Shown: positions 45,804-57,074, counted from the first letter of the stretch. The stretch: 64,000 nucleotides of DNA from Loripinus fragilis (GCA_964019695.1 OZ026526.1:12297754-12361753), one strand, 5' to 3'. Notes: a model not told the origin generated them from the sequence alone. A program made the numbers and translations.

Positions 45804-45915
45804 ATAATGATGCTGACTTAAACAGTGTGCTTAAGATAGCTAATAATCAAAGAAGCAGCAGAAGTTCGAGATTCTATGAAGACAGTGAATGGATGTGGTT
45901 AGATGGATTTGCAAG
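45804..45915 (+). CDS. Exon 9: A2M/TEP-family gene, bait-like segment and MG7 entry
   Basis: 112 bp, phase 1 in and phase 2 out, acceptor TTAAATTCAG, donor GCAAG|GTATTC. It encodes NDADLNSVLKIANNQRSSRS and then SRFYEDSEWMWLDGFA. The Arg/Ser cluster QRSSRSSR just before RFYEDSEWMWLD sits where A2M-family proteins carry the bait region or the C3-type processing site, and 'R.FpEtWlW.d' is the conserved block after it. The 3' half of this exon with its donor recurs twice downstream in a 230-bp tandem repeat (46105 and 46335), keeping the reading frame. Confidence 0.88.
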
Positions 45916-46384
45916 GTATTCTCATAGGTTTAGATAAACAGAATGTTTGAGGGTAAAATTGTAAATATTTTCTTACCCATCAGTTTTGGCATATGCTTTG
46001 GGTGCTTAAAAGAACCGTCTCATTGAGACCGTTCTTTTGAGTACCCGCAACATATGTTTTGGTCGAGAAATAAGAAAATTATTCTTTTGGTATGCACCCT
46101 TAACTATGAAGAAGGTGAATGGATGTGGTTAGATGGATTTGCAAGGTATTCTCATAGGTTTAGATAAACAGAATGTTTGAGGGTAAAATTGTTAATATTT
46201 TCTTACCCATCAGTTTTAGCATATGCTTTGGGTGCTTAAAAGAACCATCTCATTGAGACAGTTCTTTTGAGTAGCCACAACATATGTTTTGGTTTAGAAA
46301 TAAGAAAATTATTCTTTTGGTACGCACCGTTAACTATGAAGAAGGTGAATGGGTGTGGTTAGATGGATTTGCAAGGTATTCTTA
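45875..46384 (+). repeat. 230-bp tandem triplication including exon 9 end and donor
   Basis: Units start at 45875, 46105 and 46335 (TATGAAG..GTGAATGG), period 230. Each contains the last 41 bp of exon 9 and its GTATTC donor. Units 1 and 2 also contain a family-C hairpin; unit 3 is cut after GCAAGGTATTCT. The copies read YEEGEWMWLDGFA / YEEGEWVWLDGFA against YEDSEWMWLDGFA in the real exon. Confidence 0.85.
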
Positions 46385-46497
46385 AAAAAACATTTTACGC
46401 TATCTCAACAAAATGCACATGCATTTTACTAGTTTGAGCATTAAATGTTACTGCCCCTTTCACAAAACTAATAACTGTAAATATTCGACAATTAGAA

Positions 46498-46745
46498 ATG
46501 AGCCAGTGCATGAGATTTCCAACAATGTGGTATGTCCGACCAGCAAAGTCTCAGATCAGCCTGCGCATACGCCCAGTCTGATCAGAGCCTTTGCTAGTCC
46601 CTTGAATATTCTATGACTGTAAAGCTACTGACTGAACACCATTTGCAGTTATTAAGCTTAAGAGGGGGCTGCACAGGCTCATCTGAGTCTACACATGCCA
46701 AAATGCCACATTGTTGGAAATCACATGTCGTGACTCAAATATTCG
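46498..46745 (+). repeat. Family Q inverted-repeat element
   Basis: CATGAGATTTCCAACAATGT at the left and ACATTGTTGGAAATCACATG at the right form the ends; the centre is CTGCGCATACGCCCAG. Confidence 0.65.
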
Positions 46746-46812
46746 ACAATTACAAATGTATGTATCATGTTCCCTATCACAGCTACGAGTGACTGAGCCA
46801 TACTGTAAAAGT

Positions 46813-47074
46813 TTAACCTTTAATGCGCCAATTGCAACAAAAGTCGTCTGCTTTTCTTGTCTGCTGAAATGTTTAAGAAGCCTCTATGGTAAACAGGGTG
46901 GACCCCCGGGGGTGGACCCAGATCAGACTGCTCCTATAGGAGCAGTCTGTTCTGGGTCCACCCTGTTTGCTTCTATACTTAATTCCTCAGTAATGTTAGG
47001 CAATTATTTGCAGCAGACAACTTCAGCAGACGACATTTTCAGATGCATTTTTTTCTGAGCGCTTTAAGGGTTAA
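46813..47074 (-). mobile_element. Family B piggyBac-like MITE (reverse)
   Basis: TTAACCTTTAATGCGCCAAT ... GCGCTTTAAGGGTTAA; centre AGACTGCTCCTATAGGAGCA. A 115-codon frame through it is a by-product. Confidence 0.75.
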
Positions 47075-47243
47075 AATTAAAAATGAAATTCTTTTTCGCA
47101 ATCATTTTAAGCATGTATAAATATAATCTAAATGAATTTAGGGTATTGGGTTTTGAATGTATGTTTGTCAATATTCAGCCTTTTTGAGTGAAAGTATTGA
47201 AATTATCGAAAGCCAAGTGAACCAACTGATACATCTTATTTTT

Positions 47244-47700
47244 GCCAGATTTTTTTTATTAGTTGATTTACGGGAATTTTTTTTTTCAGATTTAGTGTCG
47301 AGGGGACGAAAAAAAATAAATAAAAAAGCTCTGAAAATGACCAGTTAACTGGTCATTTTCAGAGCTTTTTTTTAAAATATTTTCAGAGCTTTTTTTTTTT
47401 AATATCTCCAGAAACAGTAAAACTAGTAATAGGTAAACCAACAATCTGTATTAAATCTTTAAATATTTTATCATTTTCCTAAAAATCTTGACAAGACAAT
47501 CACTTTTAACAGTGTCACTCTCAAAAATACACAGACAGAACCTCAAAAATACATTATTTTTTTCAACGAAACAAATAATATTTAGTGTCAGCGGATAAAA
47601 TAAAAAAAAATTTTTAGAAATTAAATTTTATTTTTTTTCATACTTTCCAGAAAATTACAGTAGGAGGGTTCGTAAATCAACTAATGAAAAAATTCTGGCC
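47244..47700 (+). mobile_element. Family A MITE with 46-bp flanking duplication
   Basis: Full-length copy ending AATTCTGGCC. Flanked by the direct repeat ATTGAAATTATCGAAAGCCA..., 46 bp, at 47196-47240 and 47706-47751 with one mismatch visible. Confidence 0.78.
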
Positions 47701-47754
47701 TAAAGATTGAAATTATCGAAAGCCAAGTGAACCAACTGATAAATCTTATTTAGT

Positions 47755-49910
47755 ATACTTAGGGAATAAAGAAATGCAACAAACACTTCAAGTCATTGTA
47801 AGAATACAATATGATGCAAGTTTTTAGTGCAAATGATATTTATCCTTAGAAGCAGTATGTGTCCGTCAAATTACAGCAGGTTCAACGTAATTATGGATTA
47901 CATAATCATTTTGGTATGCGGGTAACCAGCCTGACCCCCCGTAGTTAACTGCTGAAACAGGGTCAATAAAAGCAAAGTTTGAATCAACCATCGGTTTATT
48001 GTTTTAAAAAGTCTTGGCATCAATTGCAGGTCAAGGAAATGATCAAATAGCGATGTTTCTGTAGGATTCTGAAACAGCTTAACGTCATTAACTTCAACTC
48101 TGAATACTGCGTGAAACACTTAAATTTTCTTTTCTGCTTGAGATTTATTCAGTACAAGGACGTTTTGTTCAAGAATTATGACTTGAGATCTTCAGACGTC
48201 AGAAAAACCTCTATTCTGACATCAACATTCGATATCCTACTTTTAATGGTTTTCATGATGTTTATGTGTTTTTCTAATGATAAAATGGTCCCGTGACAAA
48301 GTTAAGGTTTGAGTTAACAAGTTTGGTGTTCACTCTCGGCTTGTAATCAGATGTTTCCTCTTGCATTATGCCGTGTTTTGTTTGGCTGACGTCAATATAA
48401 ACCCCTTACCAGCGTATTTCTACGGTATCTGAAAAGTCAGTTTTTCCCAAGAAAGCATGTTCTTATGTCTCTAGCTTTGTCTTATCCCGCATATTCACCA
48501 GCAACCCAAACCCGACGGCTCTAAGTGACGTTTATTCACTACCATTGGGTATCTTGCCATTCAAGTAGCATGTTTTGACGCAATATTTGACCGCATAACG
48601 AATATGATTGGAGGTTTGTTTAATTTGCACATTGTCAAGTTGATGCCAAATAACTCAACATGGAAAAGATGGGTTTTCTTGATCCTTTATTCTGACGTTA
48701 ACGTCACATTTTACGTTTTCATATGTTTTCATCATGTAGGGTAAAATGTAGCGTTAAAATGACGTTTTGGTATTTCATCACGATATAAATACTCAATAAG
48801 AAATTTTCAAAAGAGATTTCACCAAACCGTCATTTAAACACGCAAAAATTATATTTTTGTCTTTTGCATTTCTTTATTCCTTAAGTATATTAACAATGGG
48901 AATTCCTAGTAAACTTCACTATAATGATTCACCTTAAATTAAAACTTAACCCTTTGTTTTCTGATAGATTTTCCCATATATATTATTGCAAGAAGTAGGA
49001 TATTGTCCATTGCTCACTTAAAGGGGTCACCAGTAGAATTTCATAAATAATGATGTATTTCTGTCCCTAAAGGTTGTTTCAATCTAAGCAAACAGTACAG
49101 GCCTTGATAAAATGCGGTTTCTCTGCTTTTGATCTGGTTCTTTACTGTTGGCCAAAGTACCTGTTCAGGGGTTTCCAGTATACAAAGGGTAGAAAGTGGT
49201 AAATGTAACCAGCTTATGCTCTGATCAACCTCATTATTACATTATTATCAAAAAGTGAGTATGACCAAGGCCTTCAGATTTATGGTGGGCCCGGGTCATT
49301 GTCCCATGATTTCAAAATATGACCAATCACTTTTCATGGCAGTGGGCCCAGTGGACCCATCCTTTTTAGTTGTGAAAAAATCTCACTTTAATAAAAATAT
49401 TTATCTTAAAGCGAGTCTACGAACTCCACAAAACAGAAAGTACATGTAGGTTGTCAATACAGTAAAACCTGTATTAAGCAGCCATTCAAGAAAAGACAAA
49501 ACAAAGATCTTAATAACAAATGGTAACTTAATGAAGGTCAAAAGGATTGCAGAATGCTCCCTTTGGAGCATTCTGCAATACATTTTACCTGCATTAAGTG
49601 ATAATTGGTCTTCTTTTTTAAGTGGCCGGTTAAGACAGGCTTTACTGTATAATCAGCAGGCAATTTACATATATGCATACAAGTGCCTGTGTCAGTGTGT
49701 AGGTAAAGTATACTACCCAAATGTCAACTGTGGTTAGTTTGATATGCTTGGGCCTATAATTTCAGAAAATGACCCACCATTTTTTGCTCCATGGGTCATT
49801 TCGGCCCACCAATCTTGAAAAAGAATCTGAAGCCCTGATGACCAAGAAATGCAATAATCACAGCCTGTAGACCACCCCACAAGACCAGGAGGAAGAGATA
49901 CAGAACAAAA
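47755..49910. other. Intron 9 sequence without recognised feature
   Basis: Short frames at 47898-48119, 48111-48296 and 49255-49449 show no domain or splice support. 49530-49610 folds as a hairpin (GGATTGCAGAATGCTCC / inverse). Otherwise unassigned. Confidence 0.4.
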
Positions 49911-49917
49911 ACAGAAA

Positions 49918-50118
49918 AAAGTCGTCTGCTTTTCTCGTCTGCTGAAATGTTTAAGAAGCCTCTATGGCAAACAGTGTGGACCCAGATCAGACTGCTCTGG
50001 GTCCACGCTGTTTGCTTCTATACTTAATTCGTCGGTAATGTAAGGCAATTATTTGCAGCAGACGACTTCAGCAGACAACATTTTTAGATACGTTTTTTTC
50101 TTGGTGCTTTAAGGGTTA
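49918..50118 (-). mobile_element. Family B piggyBac-like MITE (reverse, 5' truncated)
   Basis: GTCGTCTGCTTTTCTCGTCT to GGTGCTTTAAGGGTTA. The central palindrome is shortened by a small deletion. Confidence 0.65.
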
Positions 50119-50324
50119 GTATAAAGCCACCAACACGTTTTTTTTTCCTTGCTTGTGAAGTCTGTACTGTCCACCTTAAGATTCTGTGGTCCTTGCCTAG
50201 CTACCCACAGAGCACACAGGAAATACTTAGATCAGACTGGATGGATGGTTAGGTTGATCTGAGCCTTTCACTGATTGTGTTTACGTGTACTCTTTAGGTT
50301 GTGTTATGTTGTTTTATATTTTAG

Positions 50325-50442
50325 GTCAGATGGACAGATTCATTTTATAGAAGAACCACCCAAGTATCAAGGACAATGGGCCATGGCGGGGCTGTCTATG
50401 TCAAGTGATAATGGTCTGGCTGCCATATCAGAATCAATAAAT
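50325..50442 (+). CDS. Exon 10: A2M/TEP-family gene, MG7 start
   Basis: 118 bp: one base completes Arg with the AG of exon 9, then 39 codons follow. The acceptor is TTATATTTTAG. The peptide SDGQIHFIEEPPKYQGQWAM and then AGLSMSSDNGLAAISESIN follows the family pattern 'dG........PDt.t.W...a.s.s...GlG.s'. The donor is the weak point: AAT|GTTGAG is the only GT that keeps phase and gives normal family spacing to exon 11. A later in-frame alternative, ACA|GTGCTT at 50472, would add 10 residues. Confidence 0.82.
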
Positions 50443-50611
50443 GTTGAGTATAATACCTTTGATAACTTAACAGTGCTTCCACTAACATCTTAAATCAGGA
50501 AGTCCTGACTTCCACCCTCTTGAATTTGGAAGTCCTGGGCTAAAAACTGGAAGTCCAGCTGCCCGTGCACAATTTGGGTCCATATGGTAATGAAATAAGT
50601 ACATGTATTAC

Positions 50612-51144
50612 TTGACTTTTCGCTTACTGTAAAGGCGGCAACTTTAATATTCACATCTGGGTGTGGTTCGGCTATTTCATCTGTTAAGGAAGGGAAATCA
50701 GGGTTGGTAAAGAGTCAATAAGCTTTTTGAGCCGCGCAAACGTGCATGCATTTCATGAAATCCTAACCGTATACACACTGAACTCACATTTATTAACCCT
50801 TAAAGCGCATAATCACAAAATGTATTTTTTTTGTCTTCCACTAAACTATTTGAAGCCTCATAGATAAACAGTGTGAATCTAGATCAGACTGCTCCTGTAG
50901 GAGCAGTCTGATCGGGGTCCACAATGTTTGCCTGCCTGCTTATGTTAGATAGACATTTTCAGATGCAGTTATTTTGCTGGCGTTTTAAGGACTAAATAAT
51001 GACTGAGGTGGTGGCACAAGATGATACAGTTACTTTTGAATAAAACCACGCCTCCTTTTCAGCTTTTACCTATGCCTAAGGTTGACTAGTCCTAATTACG
51101 CATTCATGAGGCGCCGCCTTTACAGTAAGCGAAAAGTCAAGTAA
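50612..51144. mobile_element. Family P element carrying a B-type hairpin
   Basis: TACTTGACTTTTCGCTTACT at the left and its inverse AGTAAGCGAAAAGTCAAGTA at the right form an inverted repeat of about 30 bp, continuing as GTAAAGGCGGC / GCCGCCTTTAC. A TTAACCCTTAAAGCGC hairpin sits at the same place as in the copy at 35862. Confidence 0.75.
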
Positions 51145-51458
51145 TACACTATTGTACACATAGAAATTTAACATATTGAATTTTAAAAAAACCTTACATT
51201 ACAAATACATAAGGAAAGAAGTATTATTCTTGCATTAAATTAAAAAAATGTATTTCTATTATATATAAATTATTTTCCAAACATTATATGAGCAGAGCTT
51301 CATATTTTTTCAAGATAGGTAAGCCTAACTGACCCATGGAGCTAAAAATGGTGGGCCATTTTCTGAAATGATGGGTCCAAGCATATGTTGACATATTTTC
51401 AAAAGGTATATTCTTAAATTAACACTGAAAACAGTGTTGTTAGAGAAACTAAGCATGT

Positions 51459-52078
51459 TGTTGTGTTTAACGTCCCACCAACAGCTAAGGTCATATGGAG
51501 TTGGGGCCACTTAAAGTAAGTAAGGGTGCAAAGATCAGGAATCGATACAATCAAGTACCACACCTGACCCAGGATACCAATGGGAAAGTGACAAACTCAC
51601 AGTTTGACACCACAAACGAGAGGCAAGAGGTCAGCCCTTTCCCAGCAGGTGACCACAAAGCACATATAAACAGATGCGCACAAAGACATAGCAAACACAA
51701 GACAGAAAAAAACCATAAAGGATCCACAAAAGAAGTACCGCCTTGGAACGGTCAGTAAAATATTTTACTGGAGGGCTTAAACCGGTTTAACGGGGCCAAC
51801 CTCACCCTTAATTCAGATGTGGATCAAGACACATAGATATTTGGTTTGCATGAAAGACCCCTAACTTATCAATGCATCATCTCCTAAAACATATAAATCA
51901 AGATATAACAAGGAGACAAAGCAAAGATAAGGACTCAACAGTAAATAAAACTGAATACCGGAGCAAAGTCTCATCCATCCAACAGACTGCTGAAGCCACA
52001 GACTGGTGAAGCCGGAATCGATCCTGCGACCCCTGATTTACAAGGCAAGCAGTTTATCCACTACACCACAGCCGCACC
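51459..52078 (-). mobile_element. tRNA-derived SINE-3 (reverse)
   Basis: On the minus strand the head reads GGTGCGGCTGTGGTGTAGTG and GATAAACTGCTTGCCTTG, then CGCAGGATCGATTCCGGC (B box). The tail end on the + strand is TTGTGTTTAACGTCCCACCA. The SINE-1 and SINE-2 tails also end with an 'ACGTCCCA' motif, so the three may share a LINE partner. Confidence 0.7.
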
Positions 52079-52429
52079 TAGAAACTAAGCATATGAACAG
52101 CTTTCATTATATGTAAAGGTCAATTTCAAATAATATTTGTTAGCTTAATTATCTAATTTTTAAAAAAATTCACAAACTTTCCATTGATGCAACACCACTA
52201 GACTGTATTCAATAAACCCCCTGTAATATATAATTTGTAAGAACAGTGCTGCCTTACTCAATCAAGTTGACTTCAAAGTAAATTGTTTATAATCTTAAAT
52301 TATTGAAATAAAGGGAGCTCACTTATCCAAAAATTTAGGACAACGTATAAGTAAGTACTTTAGTGAGCCGTAACATTTAAAATGTACCTTGCAGCTATTA
52401 TGTTATTGTGTGTGAGATGGATAAATTTA

Positions 52430-53680
52430 CACATCTCAATATTAGGCCTACCAAGTTTGTTCAAATGATGATCCTAGGTTGACCTTGACCTACTTAACGT
52501 CAAGGTCAAATTTGCTTCCTTATGCATTTAAATGGGAAAATTTCTGAAAAGTTGATTTTTGGAAAACTGTGGAAGCTTTAGTCATTATTCTCACTTAATA
52601 TGTTTAACCTAATGAGACAATGGCTATAAATAAGTTCCGAAGGTCAAGGTTGACCTTTGACCTTTCAGCTTAGGTCGCTCATGTTGGAGTTCCATCAATA
52701 TATTAAAACATAGTTTTCTTACAAACCGTCGGTCCAATTGAACTCAAATTTCATGTGAAGACTCCTTATGATAAGTTAGCCACAATTTATGCAAAATACA
52801 TTGGTCACATGACCAAGATGACTGCCACGCCCATATATGGTAAAAACCTTTTAAAAATCTTCTTCTCCAGAACCAGAAGGCCAATGACCTTAGGACTTGG
52901 TATGTAGCATTGGGGTAGTGGGGCCTACCAAGTTTGTTCAAATAATGATCCTAGGTTGACCTTGACCTACTTAACGTCATGGTCAAATTTGCTTCCAAAT
53001 GCATTTAAAGGGTTTTTTTTTTTGAAAAGTTGATTTTTTGAATACTGTTGAAGCCAAAGTCATTATTCTCACTTGATATATTAAACCTAATGAGACAATG
53101 GCTGTAAATAAGTTTCAAAGGTCAAGGCCACCACACCCATATATGGTAAAATCCCTTTAAATATCTTATTCTCTGGAACAAAAGGCCAATGGCCTTGGGA
53201 CTTGGTATGTAGCATTGGGAGTGTGGTCTCTACCAGGTTTGCACAAATGATGAATCTAGCTTGACCTTGGCCTACTTTATGGCAAGGTCAAATTTGATTC
53301 CTGGTGCATTTATATGGGAAAAGTCTTGAAATGTTCATTTTTCTATAACTGTTTAAGCCAAAATCATAATACTTTTGAGAAATGTTTTACTTTATGAGAC
53401 AAGGGATTATATAAGTACCAACTGTGAAGCTGACCTGTGACCTTTTATCCAATGCCACTCATTTGAACTGCCACATACCTATCTAAACATTGGTTTCTCT
53501 GAAATCACTGGGCTGTTTGATGGAGTATTCATTAGATTGTTTAGGTCACTTGACCAAAATGGCTGCAACCCCAATATATTGTAAAACAAAATATGTTTTA
53601 TTGCAAGCCGTAAAACAACCTATTTTAACATTATTAAAGAGATCAGGTGAGCGCCTCAGGACCTTCAGGTCCTCTAGTTA
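52430..53680. repeat. Diverged tandem repeat with TGACCTTGACC motifs
   Basis: Three imperfect units of 300-480 bp start near 52445, 52920 and 53220 (CTACCAAGTTTGTTCAAAT, ATGATCCTAGGTTGACCTTG). Each has TTGACCTTGACCTACTT..GTCAAGGTCAAATTTG. The array closes with GAGATCAGGTGAGCGCCTCA, the reverse of an AGCTCACCTGA-type F start, so it is probably the other end of an F-like element. Confidence 0.55.
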
Positions 53681-53689
53681 TTACTTTCC

Positions 53690-54098
53690 TGTGGACATGC
53701 TGGCATACATGATGTATGGCAGTTATGCCTCGCACATGTGAACTTATTACACAGTTTGGTTATTTACAAGTGAAGAGAGGATATGTTGCTAATCTACGAG
53801 TCTGCACATGTTATTTGTTCCATCACATCACATAGCCAAACAATTTTGAGTGTTTGCAATTGCCAGTTACATTAACAAGGTACATTTTATAACGAATATT
53901 TCTAAGAAAAATAACGGTGATTTACTGATCGGCTACACAGAATAAAATCAATATCTGGAAGTTTCATGTTTTCGGGACTTTGTGGTCAAACGTTTACAAA
54001 TGTGACAGTCCTAATCAGTCCACACTGACTCGCCCTCTGAAATAGGTAGCTGATAAAGTCGCCGCCATCCTTTAGATGTTCCCATGATCAATAAGATA
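53690..54098. other. Intronic sequence without recognised feature
   Basis: Nothing recognisable between the 52430 repeat and the family-J element. Confidence 0.4.
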
Positions 54099-54101
54099 TA
54101 T

Positions 54102-54405
54102 GAGGGTCTGGATGGGGGGTCTGGAATTCACTATTCATTAGAAATTTAGCCCATTATTCATCGCATTAAATTTTGGGTTATTCATTGAAATAAGACCAAT
54201 TATTCATTAAAAGTAAGAAAGATGGCAAAGAAATCTGATTATTCACTATTTATTATTTTTTTATTCAATTCATTAAAAAGATAGGATTATTCATTAATTT
54301 TTAGGCCCTCATTATTCACTATTCATTATTTTTTGGCTCATTATTCACTATTCATTATAAAAAAGGGCCATTATTCACTAATCATTATGCCCCATCCAGA
54401 CCCTC
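54102..54405. mobile_element. Family J inverted-repeat element
   Basis: GAGGGTCTGGATGGGG ... CCCCATCCAGACCCTC with GATATAT / ATATATC outside. The interior matches 11654-11963. Confidence 0.7.
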
Positions 54406-54409
54406 ATAT

Positions 54410-55520
54410 ATCAATAGAGTGAGTTAAACGCTGTCACTGGATGTAGTAATTTCAAGAGCCACCCACCTTTGCTCATTGGTTTATTTACCCTTACTTACCT
54501 GTGTTGGAAAATACCAAGGTGGGTACACAAAAAATCGGAACGTTGCGAGCTTTGCCAGCAGGCGTCCTGGGAAGTTTGAGGAAGTCCAGGGAAGTCTGCA
54601 ATGGCATTTTTGGACGTCCTGGTGTGATTTCTAGGCGTAAAAACGCCGAAAACATCCACTAACGGAAGCACTTACTTAATATGTTCTAAATATGGGAATT
54701 TAACTTCAATTAGGTAAATTGACCATAACAGAAATAAAATTGTTTAATGTTATTCAGTTTTTTTTTTCAGTATTGGATTAAATGTCTTTCTGTTATATGG
54801 AAACAATACGACGTTGTGTTTTTAAGTTTTAACATTAACATAATTACTTAAAGCTTAAATAAGAAACCATTTTATGACTGCTAAGTTACTAAAACATTAT
54901 AGGTAAAGCATTCCTAAAGCATTTTCAAAATATTACCACAGACACTCAGAGTTGATCCTTAAATACAACATCAGCTTTTAAAATATTCTGCAACAAGCAT
55001 TGTGAGAGAGTATTTTATGATGATTTAGTTTATAGATTCTCAAGAACCGTTGGAAAGCCTTCTTTTCCTGATCAGCTAAATCATAAAAGAGTTGGATTTT
55101 GCACGGATATTATGGGACAGTCTGTATGTCTGGTTATAAACCCAACCATGGTTTATAGCTATAGTTTCTCTTTAATTGAATGAAAATTGATCAGGTCTTA
55201 GACTTAGTGATGACCCTGACATCAAACTTTCACCACTGGGTGAGTGCCTGATGCTTGTCTTTTGGCTTGGCCCACTGTGGATCAACTAGGGTTTTCCTTA
55301 GCTCTTGCTGTCTGTGAGTTAAGTCATTTTAATTTGTTCATTAGAGTATTTGATTGGTTGCTGACATTATAATTTTGCACTTATTTAAAGAAATAAATTG
55401 AGTTTGTCCTTGAATTCCGATTCATTGAGTATTTAATGGGTTTTTTATATTACAAAAAAGCACAGGGTATTTATTGGGCTGTTTGCTTAATCCAATGACA
55501 ATATCCACCGTTTATACATA
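54410..55520. other. Intron 10, unassigned
   Basis: No repeat or coding signal was recognised before exon 11. Confidence 0.4.
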
Positions 55521-55533
55521 CTGTTCTTTACAG

Positions 55534-55653
55534 TTTGACACTGGTAGGTACATGTACATTGATGTTGAGGCTCCGGAGCAGATTGTGCGGGGTGAGCATG
55601 TTGGTGTTGGAATTACAGTGTTCAATAATTGGTACGAAGATGAGTACCTCAAG
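55534..55653 (+). CDS. Exon 11: A2M/TEP-family gene, MG7 core
   Basis: 40 codons, phase 0 to 0, acceptor CTGTTCTTTACAG, donor AAG|GTGAGC. It encodes FDTGRYMYIDVEAPEQIVRG and EHVGVGITVFNNWYEDEYLK, the strongly conserved A2M-domain (MG7) block 'f....lP.svvRGE...l...vfNy'. The RGE and FNN positions are intact. The wording 'VRGEHVGV' is why CPAMD8-like is preferred over CD109-like. A 462-bp tandem duplication begins 86 bp after the donor. Confidence 0.93.
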
Positions 55654-55667
55654 GTGAGCTCACATAT

Positions 55668-55908
55668 GAGCCGTGGCGTGTGATTTCCAACAATGTGGCA
55701 TTTTGACAAGTGTATACTTAGCCAAGCCTGTACAGCCACCTTTTAGGCTTTGAAACTCTAAATGATGTTCAGTCAGTATCTTAACACTCATATAATATTC
55801 AAGCGACTAGCAAAGGCTCTGATCAGACTGCGCGTATGCGCAGGCTGATCTGATGCTTTGCTGGTCGCACATACCACATTGTTGGAAATCTCATGCACTG
55901 GCTCATAT
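55668..55908 (-). repeat. Family Q inverted-repeat element
   Basis: GTGTGATTTCCAACAATGTG near the left and ACATTGTTGGAAATCTCATG at the right, centre ACTGCGCGTATGCGCAG. Confidence 0.65.
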
Positions 55909-56662
55909 TTAGGACAGAATTTTTTCATTAGTTGATTTACGGGAATTTTTTTCAGATTTAGGGTTGGGGGACGAAAAAACAGTTGACTGGTCATTTTCAG
56001 AGCTTTTTTTTCAAAGCTTTTTTTTTTTAATATCTCCAGAAAAAAAAAAGTAAAACTTCTAAATAAGGTAAAACCAGCAGTCTGTATTAAATAATTTATA
56101 TATTTCATCATTTTCCTAAAAACCTGGGCAGGACAGTGACTTTTAGCAGCGTCACTCTCAAAAATACACAGACAGAAACTCAAAAATAATTTTTTTTTCA
56201 CCTTTTAGGCTTTGAAACTCTAAATGATGTTCAGTCAGTATCTTAACACTCATATAATATTCAAGCGACTAGCAAAGGCTCTGATCAGACTGCGCGTATG
56301 CGCAGGCTGATCTGATGCTTTGCTGGTCGCACATACCACATTGTTGGAAATCTCATGCACTGGCTCATATTTAGGACAGAATTTTTTCATTAGTTGATTT
56401 ACGGGAATTTTTTTCAGATTTAGGGTTGGGGGACGAAAAAACAGTTGACTGGTCATTTTCAGAGCTTTTTTTTCAAAGCTTTTTTTTTTTAATATCTCCA
56501 GAAAAAAAAAGTAAAACTTCTAAATAAGGTAAAACCAGCAGTCTGTATTAAATAATTTATATATTTCATCATTTTCCTAAAAACCTGGGCAGGACAGTGA
56601 CTTTTAGCAGCGTCACTCTCAAAAATACACAGACAGAAACTCAAAAATAATTTTTTTTTCAA
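55739..56662 (+). repeat. 462-bp tandem duplication (two apparently identical units)
   Basis: Unit 1 is 55739-56200 and unit 2 is 56201-56662. Every line compared matched exactly. Each unit contains most of a family-Q element and the left two-thirds of a family-A MITE. Unit 2 runs on into the rest of the MITE (to about 56790), so the original copy is the second unit or the junction lies in the T-run. Confidence 0.85.
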
Positions 56663-56790
56663 CTAAACAAATAATATTTAGAGTCTGCGGATAAAATAAA
56701 AAAAATGATTTTAGAAATTAATCTTTTTTTCTACTTTCTGGAAAATTACAGTAGGAGGGTTTGTAAATCAACTAATAAAAATATTCTGTT
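56373..56790 (+). mobile_element. Family A MITE
   Basis: Starts TTA|GGACAGAATTTTTTCATTAG and ends AATATTCTGTTC; a mutated copy with its centre reduced to ACAGTTGACTGGTC. Confidence 0.65.
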
Positions 56791-57074
56791 CTGAATAGAG
56801 TTATTAATATTGATATACCAGGTACATTATTAATGATAATGTTAAACAACATCTTCATATCCACTGCAGATTTCTGCCCATACTATACAAACCAGCAAAT
56901 AGGCAATTTTTGAATATTGAATTTTTACTGTAGACAAGTTACAATTTGGGCGGAAAACACAGTTTTCAGTTTGAATTCGTAGCAATATTTTTCAGCTGCA
57001 ATACTAACTGACATAATATTTCTTATTATGTAAAAAGCGAAATTTTCACAGTGGACATCGTTATATAAATATAC

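Noticed and set aside
50275..50493. 72-codon frame running through exon 10 to a stop
   Set aside because: Upstream part is intron and the downstream part would end the protein inside MG7; splicing at 50442 restores the family pattern.
55788..56201. 137-codon minus frame and its 68-codon twin at 56250-56456
   Set aside because: Translations of family-Q and family-A repeats, repeated by the tandem duplication; no domain.
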